Source of the DNA: Pedococcus bigeumensis
GTDB taxonomy: Bacteria > Actinomycetota > Actinomycetes > Actinomycetales > Dermatophilaceae
DNA length: 64,000 bases
Direction: 5' to 3'
NCBI RefSeq assembly: GCF_006438965.1
Contig: NZ_RCZM01000006.1
Span: 62,001 to 126,000 of the forward strand
Shown here: one piece after another, positions 24,357-33,434 of the stretch
Numbering within the stretch: position 1 is the first letter of the stretch
Layout: each line of letters starts with the position of its first letter
Notes under the pieces: generated by a model
Database searches by the model: none
What the model was told of the DNA's origin: nothing
What the model saw: only the letters and a program-made list of their open reading frames with translations
Translations under genes and position numbers: made by a program

Positions 24357-25193
24357 ATGACCTCGACGACTCCCCGCGCCGACCTCGGACTGATCGGCGG
24401 CTCCGGCTTCTACGAGTTCTTCGACGCCGCGGAGCGGGTGAGCGTGAGCACCCCGTTCGGCGACCCGAGTGACGACCTCCTCATCGGCGACGTGGACGGG
24501 CGCCGGGTGGCCTTCATCGCCAGGCACGGACAAGGACACCGGTTCCCGCCGCACCAGGTGAACTACCGCGCCAACCTGTGGGCGCTGCGCTCGGTCGGGG
24601 TGCGCCAGGTGCTTGCGCCGTGCGCAGTGGGTTCGCTCAAGCCCGAGCTGGGTCCGGGCACGATCGTGGTCCCCGACCAGGTCGTCGACCGCACCTGGGG
24701 CCGTGAGCACACGGTGTATGCCGAGGAGGGACCTGTCGTGCACGTCGGCTTCGCCGACACCTACTGTCCGCGCGGGCGAGCAGTGGCAGTCGAATCCGTC
24801 TCTGCCGCAGGCAAGTCCGTGGCTGATGCCGGCACGCTGGTCGTCATCAACGGGCCGAGGTTCTCGTCCAAGGCCGAGTCGGCCTGGCACCAGCAGGCCG
24901 GCTGGACCATCGTCGGGATGACCGGCATGCCCGAGGCGTCGATCGCCCGTGAGCTCGCGATGTGTTTCACGACGATCGCCCTGGTAACCGACCACGACGC
25001 GGGGGTCGACGGTGGCGATGCCGTCACCCACGAAGAGGTGCTGGCCGTCTTTGCCAGGAACGTCGACGGGCTCAAGCAGGTGCTGCGTTCGGCGTTGGTC
25101 GCGATGCCCGCCGAGGAGTCCGACGCGGCGGCGACCTGCGGGTGCCGGCGCGCCCTCGACGGGATCACCCTGCCGTTCGAGCTGCCGAGCTAG
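24357..25193 (+). CDS. mtnP: S-methyl-5'-thioadenosine phosphorylase (PNP/MTAP family)
   Basis: 278 aa. DLGLIGGSGFYEFFD (phosphate loop), ARHGQGHRFPPHQVNYRANL, VLAPCAVGSLKPELGPGTIV, INGPRFSSKAESAWHQQAGW and GMTGMPEASIARELAMCF are canonical MTAP segments. It phosphorolyses methylthioadenosine to adenine and methylthioribose-1-phosphate, salvaging products of polyamine and SAM metabolism. Other actinobacterial members (Rv0535 type) accept related nucleosides, so specificity is inferred. Its stop is directly followed by the GTG of the SAF gene. Confidence 0.88.
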   Translation: MTSTTPRADLGLIGGSGFYEFFDAAERVSVSTPFGDPSDDLLIGDVDGRRVAFIARHGQGHRFPPHQVNYRANLWALRSVGVRQVLAPCAVGSLKPELGPGTIVVPDQVVDRTWGREHTVYAEEGPVVHVGFADTYCPRGRAVAVESVSAAGKSVADAGTLVVINGPRFSSKAESAWHQQAGWTIVGMTGMPEASIARELAMCFTTIALVTDHDAGVDGGDAVTHEEVLAVFARNVDGLKQVLRSALVAMPAEESDAAATCGCRRALDGITLPFELPS

Positions 25194-25916
25194 GTGGCGC
25201 GGCCGGTGCCAGGGACGAGGGTCGCTGCAGGTGCGCTGGGCTGGCTGCACGGGCCGGGGCGGCGCCGCCGGTGGCGGCGACAGGTGGTCCGGCGCGGGCT
25301 CGCGATGACGTGCGCCGTGGGGGCCGCGTTCGGGGTGCTAGCGGTCGCTCGCACTGGCGACTCACGCCCGCTGGTCCGGGTGGTGGTGGCGGTCCGCCCG
25401 ATGGCCATCGGCCAGATTGCCTCGCCGGGCTCGCTGCGCGAGGTGTGGTGGCCTGCCGAGCTGGCCCCGGAGAGCAGGATCCACCGTCTCGACGAAGTGC
25501 TCGGGCGTCCGATGACCGTGCCACTGAGTCCCGGGGAGCCCCTCACGAGGACGCGGGTCACCCGGGGTTCGATGCTGGCCGGGCAGCCGGTCGACTCGGT
25601 CGCGGTGCACGTCTCGGTGCCCGATCACGGTGCGGTGTCGATGGTTTCGGCCGGCGACCGGGTCGACCTGTGGGGCCCGGATGGGGCCGTGGCGCGCGCG
25701 GTGGTGGTGCTCAGTGTGGACCAATCTTCACGCACTGACTTCGGGGCCGTCATCCAGGGCCAGGGATCGTCGAGCGGATACGCCGTCGACAGCGGCGGTG
25801 TGGTCGTTTCCGCAGGTCAGGAGGTGGCAGCGCGCATTCTCGCGGTTCCGGAGGACGCCTTGGGTCGGCCGCAGATCGAGCTGGTCCTGACCCACGGCTG
25901 GCCAGAAGCCGGGTGA
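25194..25916 (+). CDS. SAF-domain protein (CpaB/RcpC-like)
   Basis: 240 aa. One membrane helix at about residues 35-52, then an extracytoplasmic SAF domain: RVVVAVRPMAIGQIASPGSL, VLGRPMTVPLSPGEPLTRTR, VAVHVSVPDHGAVSMVSAGD, RVDLWGPDG as in CpaB/RcpC proteins of Flp pili. No other pilus genes are in the window, so a role in surface polysaccharide or peptidoglycan binding is only inferred. The GTG start follows the MTAP stop without a gap, so it is probably co-translated. Confidence 0.72.
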   Translation: MARPVPGTRVAAGALGWLHGPGRRRRWRRQVVRRGLAMTCAVGAAFGVLAVARTGDSRPLVRVVVAVRPMAIGQIASPGSLREVWWPAELAPESRIHRLDEVLGRPMTVPLSPGEPLTRTRVTRGSMLAGQPVDSVAVHVSVPDHGAVSMVSAGDRVDLWGPDGAVARAVVVLSVDQSSRTDFGAVIQGQGSSSGYAVDSGGVVVSAGQEVAARILAVPEDALGRPQIELVLTHGWPEAG

Positions 25917-26035
25917 GGCCGCGGCTCGCCATGCCGCGCGCTGCGCGTCCCTGTCGCTAGCGTGTTCGGGGTAGGACCAACTCTGGTACGCCAACACACC
26001 ATTTACTCCAACACCACTGGAAGGTCGCGACACCC

Positions 26036-26401
26036 ATGAAGGGTTTCAAGGACTTCGTCATGCGGGGCAACCTCGTGGAGCTAGCCGTCGCGTTCATCAT
26101 CGGCGCGGCCTTCGCTGCAGTCGTCACCGCCTTCACCAAGATCATCATCGAGCTCGTCACCAAGGCTGGCGGCGCCAAGAACTTCGATGACTTCAAGCCC
26201 GGCGGCCTCGTGTCCGTCGGCCCGTTCCTCACGGCGCTCTTCGCGTTCCTGCTGATGGCCTTCGTCGTCTACTTCTTCGTCGTGAAGCCGTACGAGATGG
26301 CCAAGGCGCGCTTCGCCCAGGCCGAGGAAGTCGATGCGGCCCCTGACGAGAACGTCATCCTGCTGCGCGAGATCCGCGACGCCCTGACTCGTCGCGCCTG
26401 A
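26036..26401 (+). CDS. mscL: Large-conductance mechanosensitive channel MscL
   Basis: 121 aa. MKGFKDFVMRGNLVELAVAF with IIGAAFAAVVTAFTKIII forms the amphipathic helix and first transmembrane pore helix; the second helix is GPFLTALFAFLLMAFVVYFF; the C-terminal NVILLREIRDAL is the cytoplasmic helical bundle. The homopentamer opens at high membrane tension to release solutes on osmotic downshock. The linkage with a K+/H+ antiporter nearby is compatible with osmotic homeostasis. Confidence 0.95.
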   Translation: MKGFKDFVMRGNLVELAVAFIIGAAFAAVVTAFTKIIIELVTKAGGAKNFDDFKPGGLVSVGPFLTALFAFLLMAFVVYFFVVKPYEMAKARFAQAEEVDAAPDENVILLREIRDALTRRA

Positions 26402-26424
26402 GCTTCGTCGCTCGCACCACGCGC

Positions 26425-26460
26425 GAAGGCGCCGGTCCCCACCACGGGGCCGGCGCCTTC
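26425..26460. terminator. Terminator between mscL and the helicase gene
   Basis: GAAGGCGCCGG-TCCCCACCACGGGG-CCGGCGCCTTC with a further paired CCCC/GGGG in the loop. It lies between two convergent stop codons and can serve both strands. Confidence 0.75.
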
Positions 26461-26496
26461 GTCACGTGACAGGCCTGTCGGCACTGCGCGGGCTGG

Positions 26497-29400
26497 TCAG
26501 TCGTGACCCCAGTGCGGGGGACGCTGTTCGCGCAGGTAGCGGTCGTAGGCCGACTCGTCGTGCGTCTCACCCCACCCGGCGTCCGTGTCGTCCTTGGTCT
26601 GCTCGGGCTTGGTGGGCTCGGGCTTGGGCGGCTCGGGCTCGGTGGGCTCGGGCTTGGCCGGCTCGGGCTCGGTGGGCTCGGACTTGGTGGGTTCAGCCAT
26701 GGTCGCCTCGCTCTGCGCGGGTTCGGGTTCCTGGGTCGACGACTCCAGCGGCTCGGACGGCTCTGGCGTCGCAGCCTGCTCGGGTGCGGTGGGCTCCGGC
26801 TCCTCCTCGAGCAGGGTCGGCTGGGGCACCCGCTTGGCCTTGCGGCTGCGGACCCGACGCTCTCGGGCGCCTTCGTCGGCGGATGGACGGAACTCGTCCG
26901 CGAGCGTCTGCCCCGCGGCGTCGTCGGACTGGACCGGTTCGGGCTCGTCGCCCATCGGCAACATCTGCTGGGCCTCGGACCCGGCTGCGCCAGCCGTTGT
27001 CGTAGCCGGCGCTGCTGCCGGAGCTGTCACGACGGGCACCGGCACCGGTGTCTCCGGCACCCGGTTGGCGACCGCCTGCTGCACGGCGGCGTTCACCCGC
27101 GCGACATCACGGGCAGGGTCGCGGAACAGGTCGGTCGTCCAGACGCGGACGTGCATCCACCCGAGCCGGCCGAGCTGCTCGCCGCGCAGCCGGTCCCGGT
27201 CGCGGCTGCTGCGCATGGCGGCGTAGGCCGGACCGTCGGTCTCGACGGCGACCAGGACGTGACCGCGGTGGTCGGGGTCCTCGACGGCGAGGTCGATGGG
27301 CTGTCCGGCCGAGCCGTAGGCCTCGTGCACCACCAGTCCGGTGTCCCGCAACCGTCGGGCGAACTCGGCTCGCAGCGGGTCGGTGCTGGTGTCGACAGGG
27401 TGGGAAGTCGCTTTGTCACGCCCGGGAGAGGTCGAGGTGTCACCCTCTCGCGGGCTCTCGTCGGGGACGGGCGCCGGGAAGCTGCCGTCCGCGGCATACG
27501 CGAGGAAGTCCCGGAGCATGACCGAGCCGCGGGACTTGAGCCGAGCGGGGTCGAGGTCGCTCGCCACCAACGACGAGACCACGGTCATCCGGCGGCGTGA
27601 ACGGGTGATGGCGACGTTGAGGCGACGCTCGCCGCCCTCGAGGTTGAGCGGGCCGAACCGGTGCAGCACCCGACCGTGCGGGGTCTTGCCGTAGCCGACC
27701 GACAGGATGATGGCGTCGCGTTCGTCGCCCTGGACGCGTTCGAGGTTCTTGACGAAAAAGCGCTCGGGCCGGTCCTCGTCGAAGAAGTCGCCGACCCCGG
27801 CAGCAGCGTCAGACGCGAGGGCACGCCGCAGCGCGTCGTCGAGCCGGGTGGCATGCCGGATGCCGAGCGCGATCACGCCCAGTGAATCGTGCGGACGGGT
27901 CCGGGCATGCTCCAGGACGAGCTCGACGACGCGGGAAACCTCTGCCTCCGTCGACTCGATGCCCTCCTCGCCGGACTGGACGATGCCGGAGCCCTCGACC
28001 GACACGAGTGACACGACCGCGTCGGTGCCCGTGCCGGGGAAGGTGACCAGCGAGCCGTCGTACATCTCGCGGTTGGCGAACGCGACGAGGCGTTCGTCGA
28101 GCGAGCGATAGTGCCACGAGAGCCGGCGCGTCGGCAGGGCTGCGGTCAGCACGTCGAGGACCGACTCGAAACCCTCGGTCAGCGTGTCGGTCTCCGGCGC
28201 ACCCTCCTCGTCCACCGCTGCGGTGAAGAAGCTGGTCGGCGGCAGCTGGCGCTCGTCGCCCGCCACCACGACCTGGTGCGCCCGCGAGATCGCGGACACG
28301 GCCTGGGCGGGAGGGATCTGCGAAGCCTCGTCGAAGATCACGACGTCGAACCAACGCCCGGGAGGCAGCACAGACGCGACCACCAGCGGTGACATCGCCC
28401 AGGCCGGCTTGGCGGCGGTCAGCGTCTCGGCCGCCTTGGGCAGCAGGTCGCGCAACGGACGGTGCCGGCGGGACTTGCCGGCCTCCGCGCGCACCAGCGC
28501 CTCCTGGTCGGGGTGGTCCGCCAGCACCTCGCGCAACCGACGCCCGGCCCCGGCCCGCACCCGGTCCGCGCTGGCGCGCAGGTGGGCGTGGTCGGCGGCG
28601 ACGTACTCGCGAGCCACCCGTTGCATCTGGGCTCCGTCGTGCGCGCCGTAGCGCGGGTCCCGGACGATCAGGTCCTCGGACAGCGAGGTCCACCAGACGA
28701 ACTCGAGCTCGGCGGCGACGTCGTCGGGGCCGACGCCACGACGGGCGAGGTCGTCGACGAACGCCCCCATGCCGGCCTCGCGCAGCGCGTCGAGGGCGCC
28801 CAGCACCTGCGGCACGACGGTGAGGCGGTCGGGGCGCGCGTCGAGCTCGGCCAACCGCTCCTGCAGCTCGACCAGGGTGGCACCGAAGAGGTCGCCGCCG
28901 CGGTGGGTGGCCGTGAGCCGTTCCGCCAGCCAGGCCAGGTCCGAGGAGACCGAGGCGTATGCCGTGCGCGCCCGGTCGAGGTCGACCGGGATCTCGGGCC
29001 GGCCACCGGCGCCGGCCATCTGCTGCCAGGCGGTGCGCTGGACCTGGGCGTCGAGAAGTGCCGCGTGCAGGTCGGGTGGCGGCGGGCCGGGGCGCAGCAA
29101 CGAGCGCGCCTGACGACGCAGTCGCCAACGCGAGTACCAGCCCAGCGCATCACCATTGGTGTCGCGCGCGCCCTTGGGTCCGGTGGCGGCGACGAGGTCG
29201 CCGAGGGGGATGTCGAAGATCTCGGGGCGGAACACCTCGAGGGTGTCGCGGACCCGGCCGACCGAGTCGAGCACGTTGCCCCAGTCCCCGACGCGGTCGG
29301 CCTGCGGCAGGCTGACGTCGGAGAAGACGTCGTGCATGGTCTGCTCGAGGTCCTGCAGTCCGCCCTGGCTGAGCCGGCTGGTGACGTCGCGGGCGCGCAC

Positions 29401-30918
29401 CGCCTCCTCGGAGGTCGCGATCCGCGAGCCGAACCACGGGTCGGTCCCCTCCTGCGTCGACCAGGCGCCCAACGACGCGGCCTCGGTCAGCTGGCGACCT
29501 AGCTCCTGGACCCGCTGGCGGTCGAGCCCGGCGAGCTGTTCGCCACGCACCCTGACCCTGGAGGTCGGCGGGTGGGAAAGGCTGCCCAGCTTCGAGATGG
29601 CGGCTTGCGCCTGGTGGGCGGAGACGCCCCAGGGCTGCCGAACCTCGTGCAGGGCTGCGGAGTGCTGAACGAGGGTGGCGCGCCGGTCGACGAGGGCCTG
29701 CTCGATCTCCGTCGTGTCGGGGTCCTGCGACTGGGTGCCGCGGTCGAGGGCTGCGCCGAACTCCTGCGCGATCCGCCGCTTGTTGCTCGCCCCGTCGTAG
29801 GCGTCGAGGACGAGGTCGCCCAGCCCAACTCCGTCCAGGCGGGACAGCACGGCGTCGATGGCTGCCCGCTTCTCGGCGACGAACAGCACCCGCTTGCCCT
29901 CGCCGGCGAGGCTGGCAATGAGGTTGGCGATGGTCTGCGACTTGCCGGTGCCGGGCGGGCCCTTGATGACGAGGTGCGCGCCGGAGCGGACCGCGTCGAT
30001 CGCCGCCTGCTGGGTCGAGTCCGCGTCGAGGATGAGCAGCTCGTGGGCCGGGTCGGAGTCGGCGGCCGAGTCCGGCACCGACGTCCGCACCGCGCGGAGG
30101 GCTCCCGCATCGCCGGCCAGGGCGGCCACGACGTCGTGGTCGGCCAGCGAATCCCCTTGGGCCGCAAGGTCAGCCACCATCGGCAGCTTGGCGTAGGAGA
30201 ACGTGCCCACGACCAGCCGCGGCGACACCGAGAACTCCGGCACCGACCCGCAGAGCCTGGCCAGCTCGGCATAAACGGGGTGCGGGTCGAAGCCGCCGCT
30301 CGCGTTGGACAGCTCCTCCAGCGCGCCCGTGTCGATCTCGAGGCCTTGCTCGGAGCGCAGGTAGTGCTCGAGGACCGGGTTGAACTCGACGTCGTTGCCC
30401 AGGTCGAGGTCGAAGTCCTCACGCGCCGCGCCGGTCGGCTTGAGCACGCAGGACCGCAGCAGCACCGGAGCGGCCGGGGCACGCGACGCACCCCGGACGG
30501 CCCAGCTCGCCATGCCGATCGCGATGAACCCGGCCGCGATGCCGCGCTCCTCGGACAGCTCGAGAGTCTTGGCGCGGATCGTGCGAGCACGACGGCGGGC
30601 CTCGTCGAGGGCTGCGGGTTCGCGGACGAGGTCGGAGAGCCGAGTCGGACGACCGGCCATCAGCATGGCCAGCCCGCCCGGGTGGGCGGTGGTGAGGTCG
30701 AGGGTGCCGCTGGGCAGGTCGCGGTACCACAGCAGGGTGTTGCGACCGCCGAGGTCGACGAGGTGCCGCTGCCAGACCTTGACCGCCTCCGCGACCCGGA
30801 TGCCGCGGGGGTCAGCGTCCGGCTGGGGTGCGTCCTCCTGCTGGGTATGCCGGTCGGGCGGGAGCGCGTCGCCGCTGGGCTGCGGCGCTGCTGGGGTCTC
30901 GTCGGTCGGCGGGGTCAC
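26497..30918 (-). CDS. DUF4011 / SF1 helicase / MTES_1575-type REase fusion
   Basis: 1473 aa. The N-terminal DUF4011 region runs to about residue 290 (VKVWQRHLVDLGGRNTLLWY, EDFDLDLGNDVEFNPVLEHY). The SF1 helicase core has Walker A VIKGPPGTGKSQTIANLI (residues 320-327), Walker B VIFDEASQIPPAQAV near 860, then GDERQLPP, SWHYRS, QGDERDAIILSVGYG and LNVAITRSR. A restriction-endonuclease-fold domain at about 1180-1275 (IDLAVEDP, VAVETDGPAY) resembles the Vsr-like MTES_1575 nuclease. The last 150 residues are a Pro/Glu/Thr repeat tail. The GTG start is 9 bp after the MFS stop. A nucleic-acid-restricting or repair role is likely; antiviral defence is inference. Confidence 0.85.
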   Translation of the reverse strand: MTPPTDETPAAPQPSGDALPPDRHTQQEDAPQPDADPRGIRVAEAVKVWQRHLVDLGGRNTLLWYRDLPSGTLDLTTAHPGGLAMLMAGRPTRLSDLVREPAALDEARRRARTIRAKTLELSEERGIAAGFIAIGMASWAVRGASRAPAAPVLLRSCVLKPTGAAREDFDLDLGNDVEFNPVLEHYLRSEQGLEIDTGALEELSNASGGFDPHPVYAELARLCGSVPEFSVSPRLVVGTFSYAKLPMVADLAAQGDSLADHDVVAALAGDAGALRAVRTSVPDSAADSDPAHELLILDADSTQQAAIDAVRSGAHLVIKGPPGTGKSQTIANLIASLAGEGKRVLFVAEKRAAIDAVLSRLDGVGLGDLVLDAYDGASNKRRIAQEFGAALDRGTQSQDPDTTEIEQALVDRRATLVQHSAALHEVRQPWGVSAHQAQAAISKLGSLSHPPTSRVRVRGEQLAGLDRQRVQELGRQLTEAASLGAWSTQEGTDPWFGSRIATSEEAVRARDVTSRLSQGGLQDLEQTMHDVFSDVSLPQADRVGDWGNVLDSVGRVRDTLEVFRPEIFDIPLGDLVAATGPKGARDTNGDALGWYSRWRLRRQARSLLRPGPPPPDLHAALLDAQVQRTAWQQMAGAGGRPEIPVDLDRARTAYASVSSDLAWLAERLTATHRGGDLFGATLVELQERLAELDARPDRLTVVPQVLGALDALREAGMGAFVDDLARRGVGPDDVAAELEFVWWTSLSEDLIVRDPRYGAHDGAQMQRVAREYVAADHAHLRASADRVRAGAGRRLREVLADHPDQEALVRAEAGKSRRHRPLRDLLPKAAETLTAAKPAWAMSPLVVASVLPPGRWFDVVIFDEASQIPPAQAVSAISRAHQVVVAGDERQLPPTSFFTAAVDEEGAPETDTLTEGFESVLDVLTAALPTRRLSWHYRSLDERLVAFANREMYDGSLVTFPGTGTDAVVSLVSVEGSGIVQSGEEGIESTEAEVSRVVELVLEHARTRPHDSLGVIALGIRHATRLDDALRRALASDAAAGVGDFFDEDRPERFFVKNLERVQGDERDAIILSVGYGKTPHGRVLHRFGPLNLEGGERRLNVAITRSRRRMTVVSSLVASDLDPARLKSRGSVMLRDFLAYAADGSFPAPVPDESPREGDTSTSPGRDKATSHPVDTSTDPLRAEFARRLRDTGLVVHEAYGSAGQPIDLAVEDPDHRGHVLVAVETDGPAYAAMRSSRDRDRLRGEQLGRLGWMHVRVWTTDLFRDPARDVARVNAAVQQAVANRVPETPVPVPVVTAPAAAPATTTAGAAGSEAQQMLPMGDEPEPVQSDDAAGQTLADEFRPSADEGARERRVRSRKAKRVPQPTLLEEEPEPTAPEQAATPEPSEPLESSTQEPEPAQSEATMAEPTKSEPTEPEPAKPEPTEPEPPKPEPTKPEQTKDDTDAGWGETHDESAYDRYLREQRPPHWGHD
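26590..26700. repeat. Tandem repeats coding the PEPTEPEP tail of the helicase
   Basis: About seven degenerate 15-bp units containing GGGCTCGGGCTCGG or GGGCTTGG encode the repeating Glu-Pro-Thr/Lys tail. Low-complexity coding DNA that is probably length-variable. Confidence 0.65.
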
Positions 30919-30927
30919 TCAAGCAGG

Positions 30928-32268
30928 CTAACCAACCTGGTCGCCCTCCCGGTCAGGCAACACGGCCTCCGGGATGACGGGGTCCGGTGAGACCGAGGTG
31001 CTACCACCCGAGACCGAGCGATCCACCCTGATGAGGAGGGACGCGATGGCCACGATCGCGGCGAGGCCCGCAGCCCCGGCGCCCAGCACGGCATACCCGA
31101 GCTGGCCGACGACCACGCCCGCGAGCGCGCCACCGCCACCGGCGGCCAGCCCCATGACGAGATCGGAAGCGCCCTGGGCGCCGGCCCGCTCGGCCAGGGG
31201 CACCGAGGTGACCACGAGGGTGGAGCCGGCGACGAGCGTGAACGACCAGCCGAGGCCGAGCAGGAAGAGCCCGACGGCGAGGCCCGGAGACCAGCCGATG
31301 GGCGCCTGGGCGGCGAGCAGACCGGCGACGACGAGGATGACCGCGCCCATCAGGCCGCACGACCGACCACCCCACCGGTCGACCGCCAGGCCGGTCAGCG
31401 GCGAGAAGGCGAACATGCCGAGCACGTGCAGGCTGATCACCAGGCCGATGATCCGCAGGCTGGCCCCGCCGTGGTGCATGTGCAGGGGCGTCATCACCAT
31501 CACGCTGACCATGACCGTGTGGCCGAGGGCCATCGTCACCAGGCCGAGCAGCGCGCCGGGATGGGCGAGCAAGGTGCGCCAGCCCCGGACGATGGAGCCG
31601 TGCTGCCGCTCGAGGGGTTCGGTGGCGATGGCCGCGGCACGCTCGCGTGCGAGCAGAAGCGGATCGGGTCGGAGCCGGACGAACAGCAGGATCGCCCCGA
31701 GCACGAGGCCACCGAGGGAGAAGACGTAGGGGCCAGTGAGGGCCGGGATCCCGAGGAACCTCGCGACCGGCTCACCCGGGCCTGCGAGGTTCGGCCCGAA
31801 GACCGCACCGATTGTTGTCGCCCACACCACGGTGGACAGGTCGCGCCCGCGGTGGGCCTCGTCGGCGAGGTCGGCCGCGGCATACCGGGCCTGGCTGTTG
31901 GCGGCGTTGGACCCGCCGAACAAGGCGGCTCCGACGAGGAGCAGGGGAAAGTTGCGGATCGCGCCCGCGATGATCATCGTGAGGGCGCCGGCGATGCCGA
32001 TGAGGTAGCCGACCAGCAAGCCGAGTCGCCGGCCGCGCGCGGCCATGACGTGGGCCATCGGGATAGCGATGAGCGCGCCACCCAGCACCTGGAAGGTGCC
32101 CCCGAGCCCGGCGAGGTCGGCCGACCCGCCGACGTCCTCGGCGAGCAGCGCGCCGACGCCCGCACCGGCGGACACTCCCACGCCGACGAGGACCTGGGTG
32201 CCGATGAGGGTGCTGATGGTGCGTCGCTGGACGGACCGGTCGGGAGCGTCAGGCGCGGCGCTGGGCAT
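30928..32268 (-). CDS. MFS transporter
   Basis: 446 aa from the ATG at 32268; the very long open frame upstream is a shadow. Twelve hydrophobic segments are visible: STLIGTQVLVGVGVSAGAGV, LGGTFQVLGGALIAIPMAHV, ARGRRLGLLVGYLIGIAGAL (loop 2-3 motif with Arg-Gly-Arg-Arg), a central loop at about residues 190-225 and a second half starting LLAHPGALLGLVTMALGHTV. A His-rich MTPLHMHHGG is unusual. Substrate unknown. It precedes the helicase gene by 9 bp and may be co-transcribed with it. Confidence 0.85.
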   Translation of the reverse strand: MPSAAPDAPDRSVQRRTISTLIGTQVLVGVGVSAGAGVGALLAEDVGGSADLAGLGGTFQVLGGALIAIPMAHVMAARGRRLGLLVGYLIGIAGALTMIIAGAIRNFPLLLVGAALFGGSNAANSQARYAAADLADEAHRGRDLSTVVWATTIGAVFGPNLAGPGEPVARFLGIPALTGPYVFSLGGLVLGAILLFVRLRPDPLLLARERAAAIATEPLERQHGSIVRGWRTLLAHPGALLGLVTMALGHTVMVSVMVMTPLHMHHGGASLRIIGLVISLHVLGMFAFSPLTGLAVDRWGGRSCGLMGAVILVVAGLLAAQAPIGWSPGLAVGLFLLGLGWSFTLVAGSTLVVTSVPLAERAGAQGASDLVMGLAAGGGGALAGVVVGQLGYAVLGAGAAGLAAIVAIASLLIRVDRSVSGGSTSVSPDPVIPEAVLPDREGDQVG

Positions 32269-32294
32269 CGGGTCAGTATGCCGCCCGCTTCCGA

Positions 32295-32322
32295 CACGGC
32301 GCGCTCTGCGACGCGCGCCGTG
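32295..32322 (-). terminator. Terminator after the secreted-protein operon (distal hairpin)
   Basis: CACGGCGCGC-N8-GCGCGCCGTG, 54 bp past the operon's last stop codon. It sits just upstream of the MFS gene. Confidence 0.55.
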
Positions 32323-32348
32323 CCAGCGGTGGTGCCCACCCGTTGAGT

Positions 32349-32370
32349 CGCCCGGCCCCCTGACCGGGCG
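32349..32370 (-). terminator. Terminator after the secreted-protein operon (proximal hairpin)
   Basis: CGCCCGG-N8-CCGGGCG directly after the stop codon at 32376; together with the hairpin at 32295-32322 it may form a double terminator. Confidence 0.5.
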
Positions 32371-32375
32371 GCCCC

Positions 32376-33434
32376 TCAGGTGGCGTTGCTGACCGTCAGC
32401 GTCAAGAGGCCCGTGGCGGTGAAGGCGATGCTGACCGACTCGCCGTTGGCGATCGAGGTGGTCAGCGGGGTCGACGTGACTCCGGTGCCGGCCGCGATGG
32501 TCGTGGTGACCGGCGTGGCCGCGGCTCGGGTCGCGGTGACGGTGAGGGCGGTCGGCGTCGTGGCCGGGTTGCCCCAGGTGTCCAGCAGGCTGGCCGTGGC
32601 CACCCAGTCGTGCCTGCCGTTCTGGCCCGGGTCGCTGGCGGTGCAGGACCGGGCCGTCGCCGGGTCGGTGAGGGCCGGGCAGGTCAGCGTGACGGCGATC
32701 AGCTTGCTGGTGATGGCGCTGAGGACGAAGTTCTTGGCGGCTCCGGCCGTGACGGTGGTCGAGGCGGAGCCGGTGACGACGCCGGTGGTCGGCGTCAGGG
32801 TGGCGCTGCCGGCGACGTAGAGCGTGACCGACACCGAGGCGGTACCGCTGGTGAAGGTGGCGGTCGCCGGGAGGACGGCAGCCTTGCCGGAGGGGCTCGC
32901 CGCGACCGCTGCCCAGGTCAGCGCCTTGCTGCCGGTGTAGGCGGTGTCGACGCTGCCGTCGCACTTCTTCGCCGTGAGGCTGACCGTGGCGGCCGTGCCC
33001 GCGGTGATGGCGGGCGCGCCCACGGTGTAGGTGTCGGGGGTCGTACAGGTGGTGGTGCCTGATGCGGCGGCGGACGCTGCGGTCCACGCGCTCAGCGTCG
33101 CCACCACGGTGTAGCTGTAGGTGGTGCTCGCGGCGAGTCCGCTGTCGGTGCAGGACCAGGGCGTGGCACTGGGGGTGCAGACCGTGGTCGCGCCGCGCTT
33201 GACCGCATACGTGGTCGACGGAAGCTGGCCCGTGGGCATCGTGCCGCTGACGACGAGGGAGGTGGCAGTGGGCGTTCCGACGGTCGGCACGGCCGGGGTC
33301 ACGAGGGACCGCGCGGTCGCGGTCGTGCTGCCCGTGCCCATGACCGACCACACGGCATACGCGGGGACGGCGCCGACAACGAGGCACACGGCAGCGGCGA
33401 GGAGCACACGCACGGACCTGCGGCTGGGGTTCAC
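32376..33434 (-). CDS. Secreted FN3/Ig-like repeat protein with SipW-style signal peptide
   Basis: 352 aa from a GTG overlapping the previous stop (GTGA). Signal region SVRVLLAAAVCLVVGAVPAY then AVWSVMGTGSTTATARS resembles the SipW-dependent WSxxGxG signal. Residues about 50-125 look like a fibronectin type III-type domain (VGTPTATSLVVSGTMPTGQL, STTYSYTVVATLSAWTA), followed by bacterial Ig-like stretches (TYTVGAPAITAGTAATVSLT, GKAAVLPATATFTSGTASVS). Thr/Ala/Ser-rich. It is last of the four-gene secreted cluster and probably a surface or matrix protein. Family assignment is by pattern only. Confidence 0.68.
   Translation of the reverse strand: MNPSRRSVRVLLAAAVCLVVGAVPAYAVWSVMGTGSTTATARSLVTPAVPTVGTPTATSLVVSGTMPTGQLPSTTYAVKRGATTVCTPSATPWSCTDSGLAASTTYSYTVVATLSAWTAASAAASGTTTCTTPDTYTVGAPAITAGTAATVSLTAKKCDGSVDTAYTGSKALTWAAVAASPSGKAAVLPATATFTSGTASVSVTLYVAGSATLTPTTGVVTGSASTTVTAGAAKNFVLSAITSKLIAVTLTCPALTDPATARSCTASDPGQNGRHDWVATASLLDTWGNPATTPTALTVTATRAAATPVTTTIAAGTGVTSTPLTTSIANGESVSIAFTATGLLTLTVSNAT

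Noticed and set aside
29572-30990. 472-codon plus-strand frame opposite the helicase
   Set aside because: Antisense shadow with Arg/Gly/Val bias and no recognisable domain.
30928-33387. 819-codon minus-strand frame
   Set aside because: Only the part from 32268 onward encodes the MFS protein; the His/Arg-rich N-terminal extension is an out-of-frame reading of the secreted gene.
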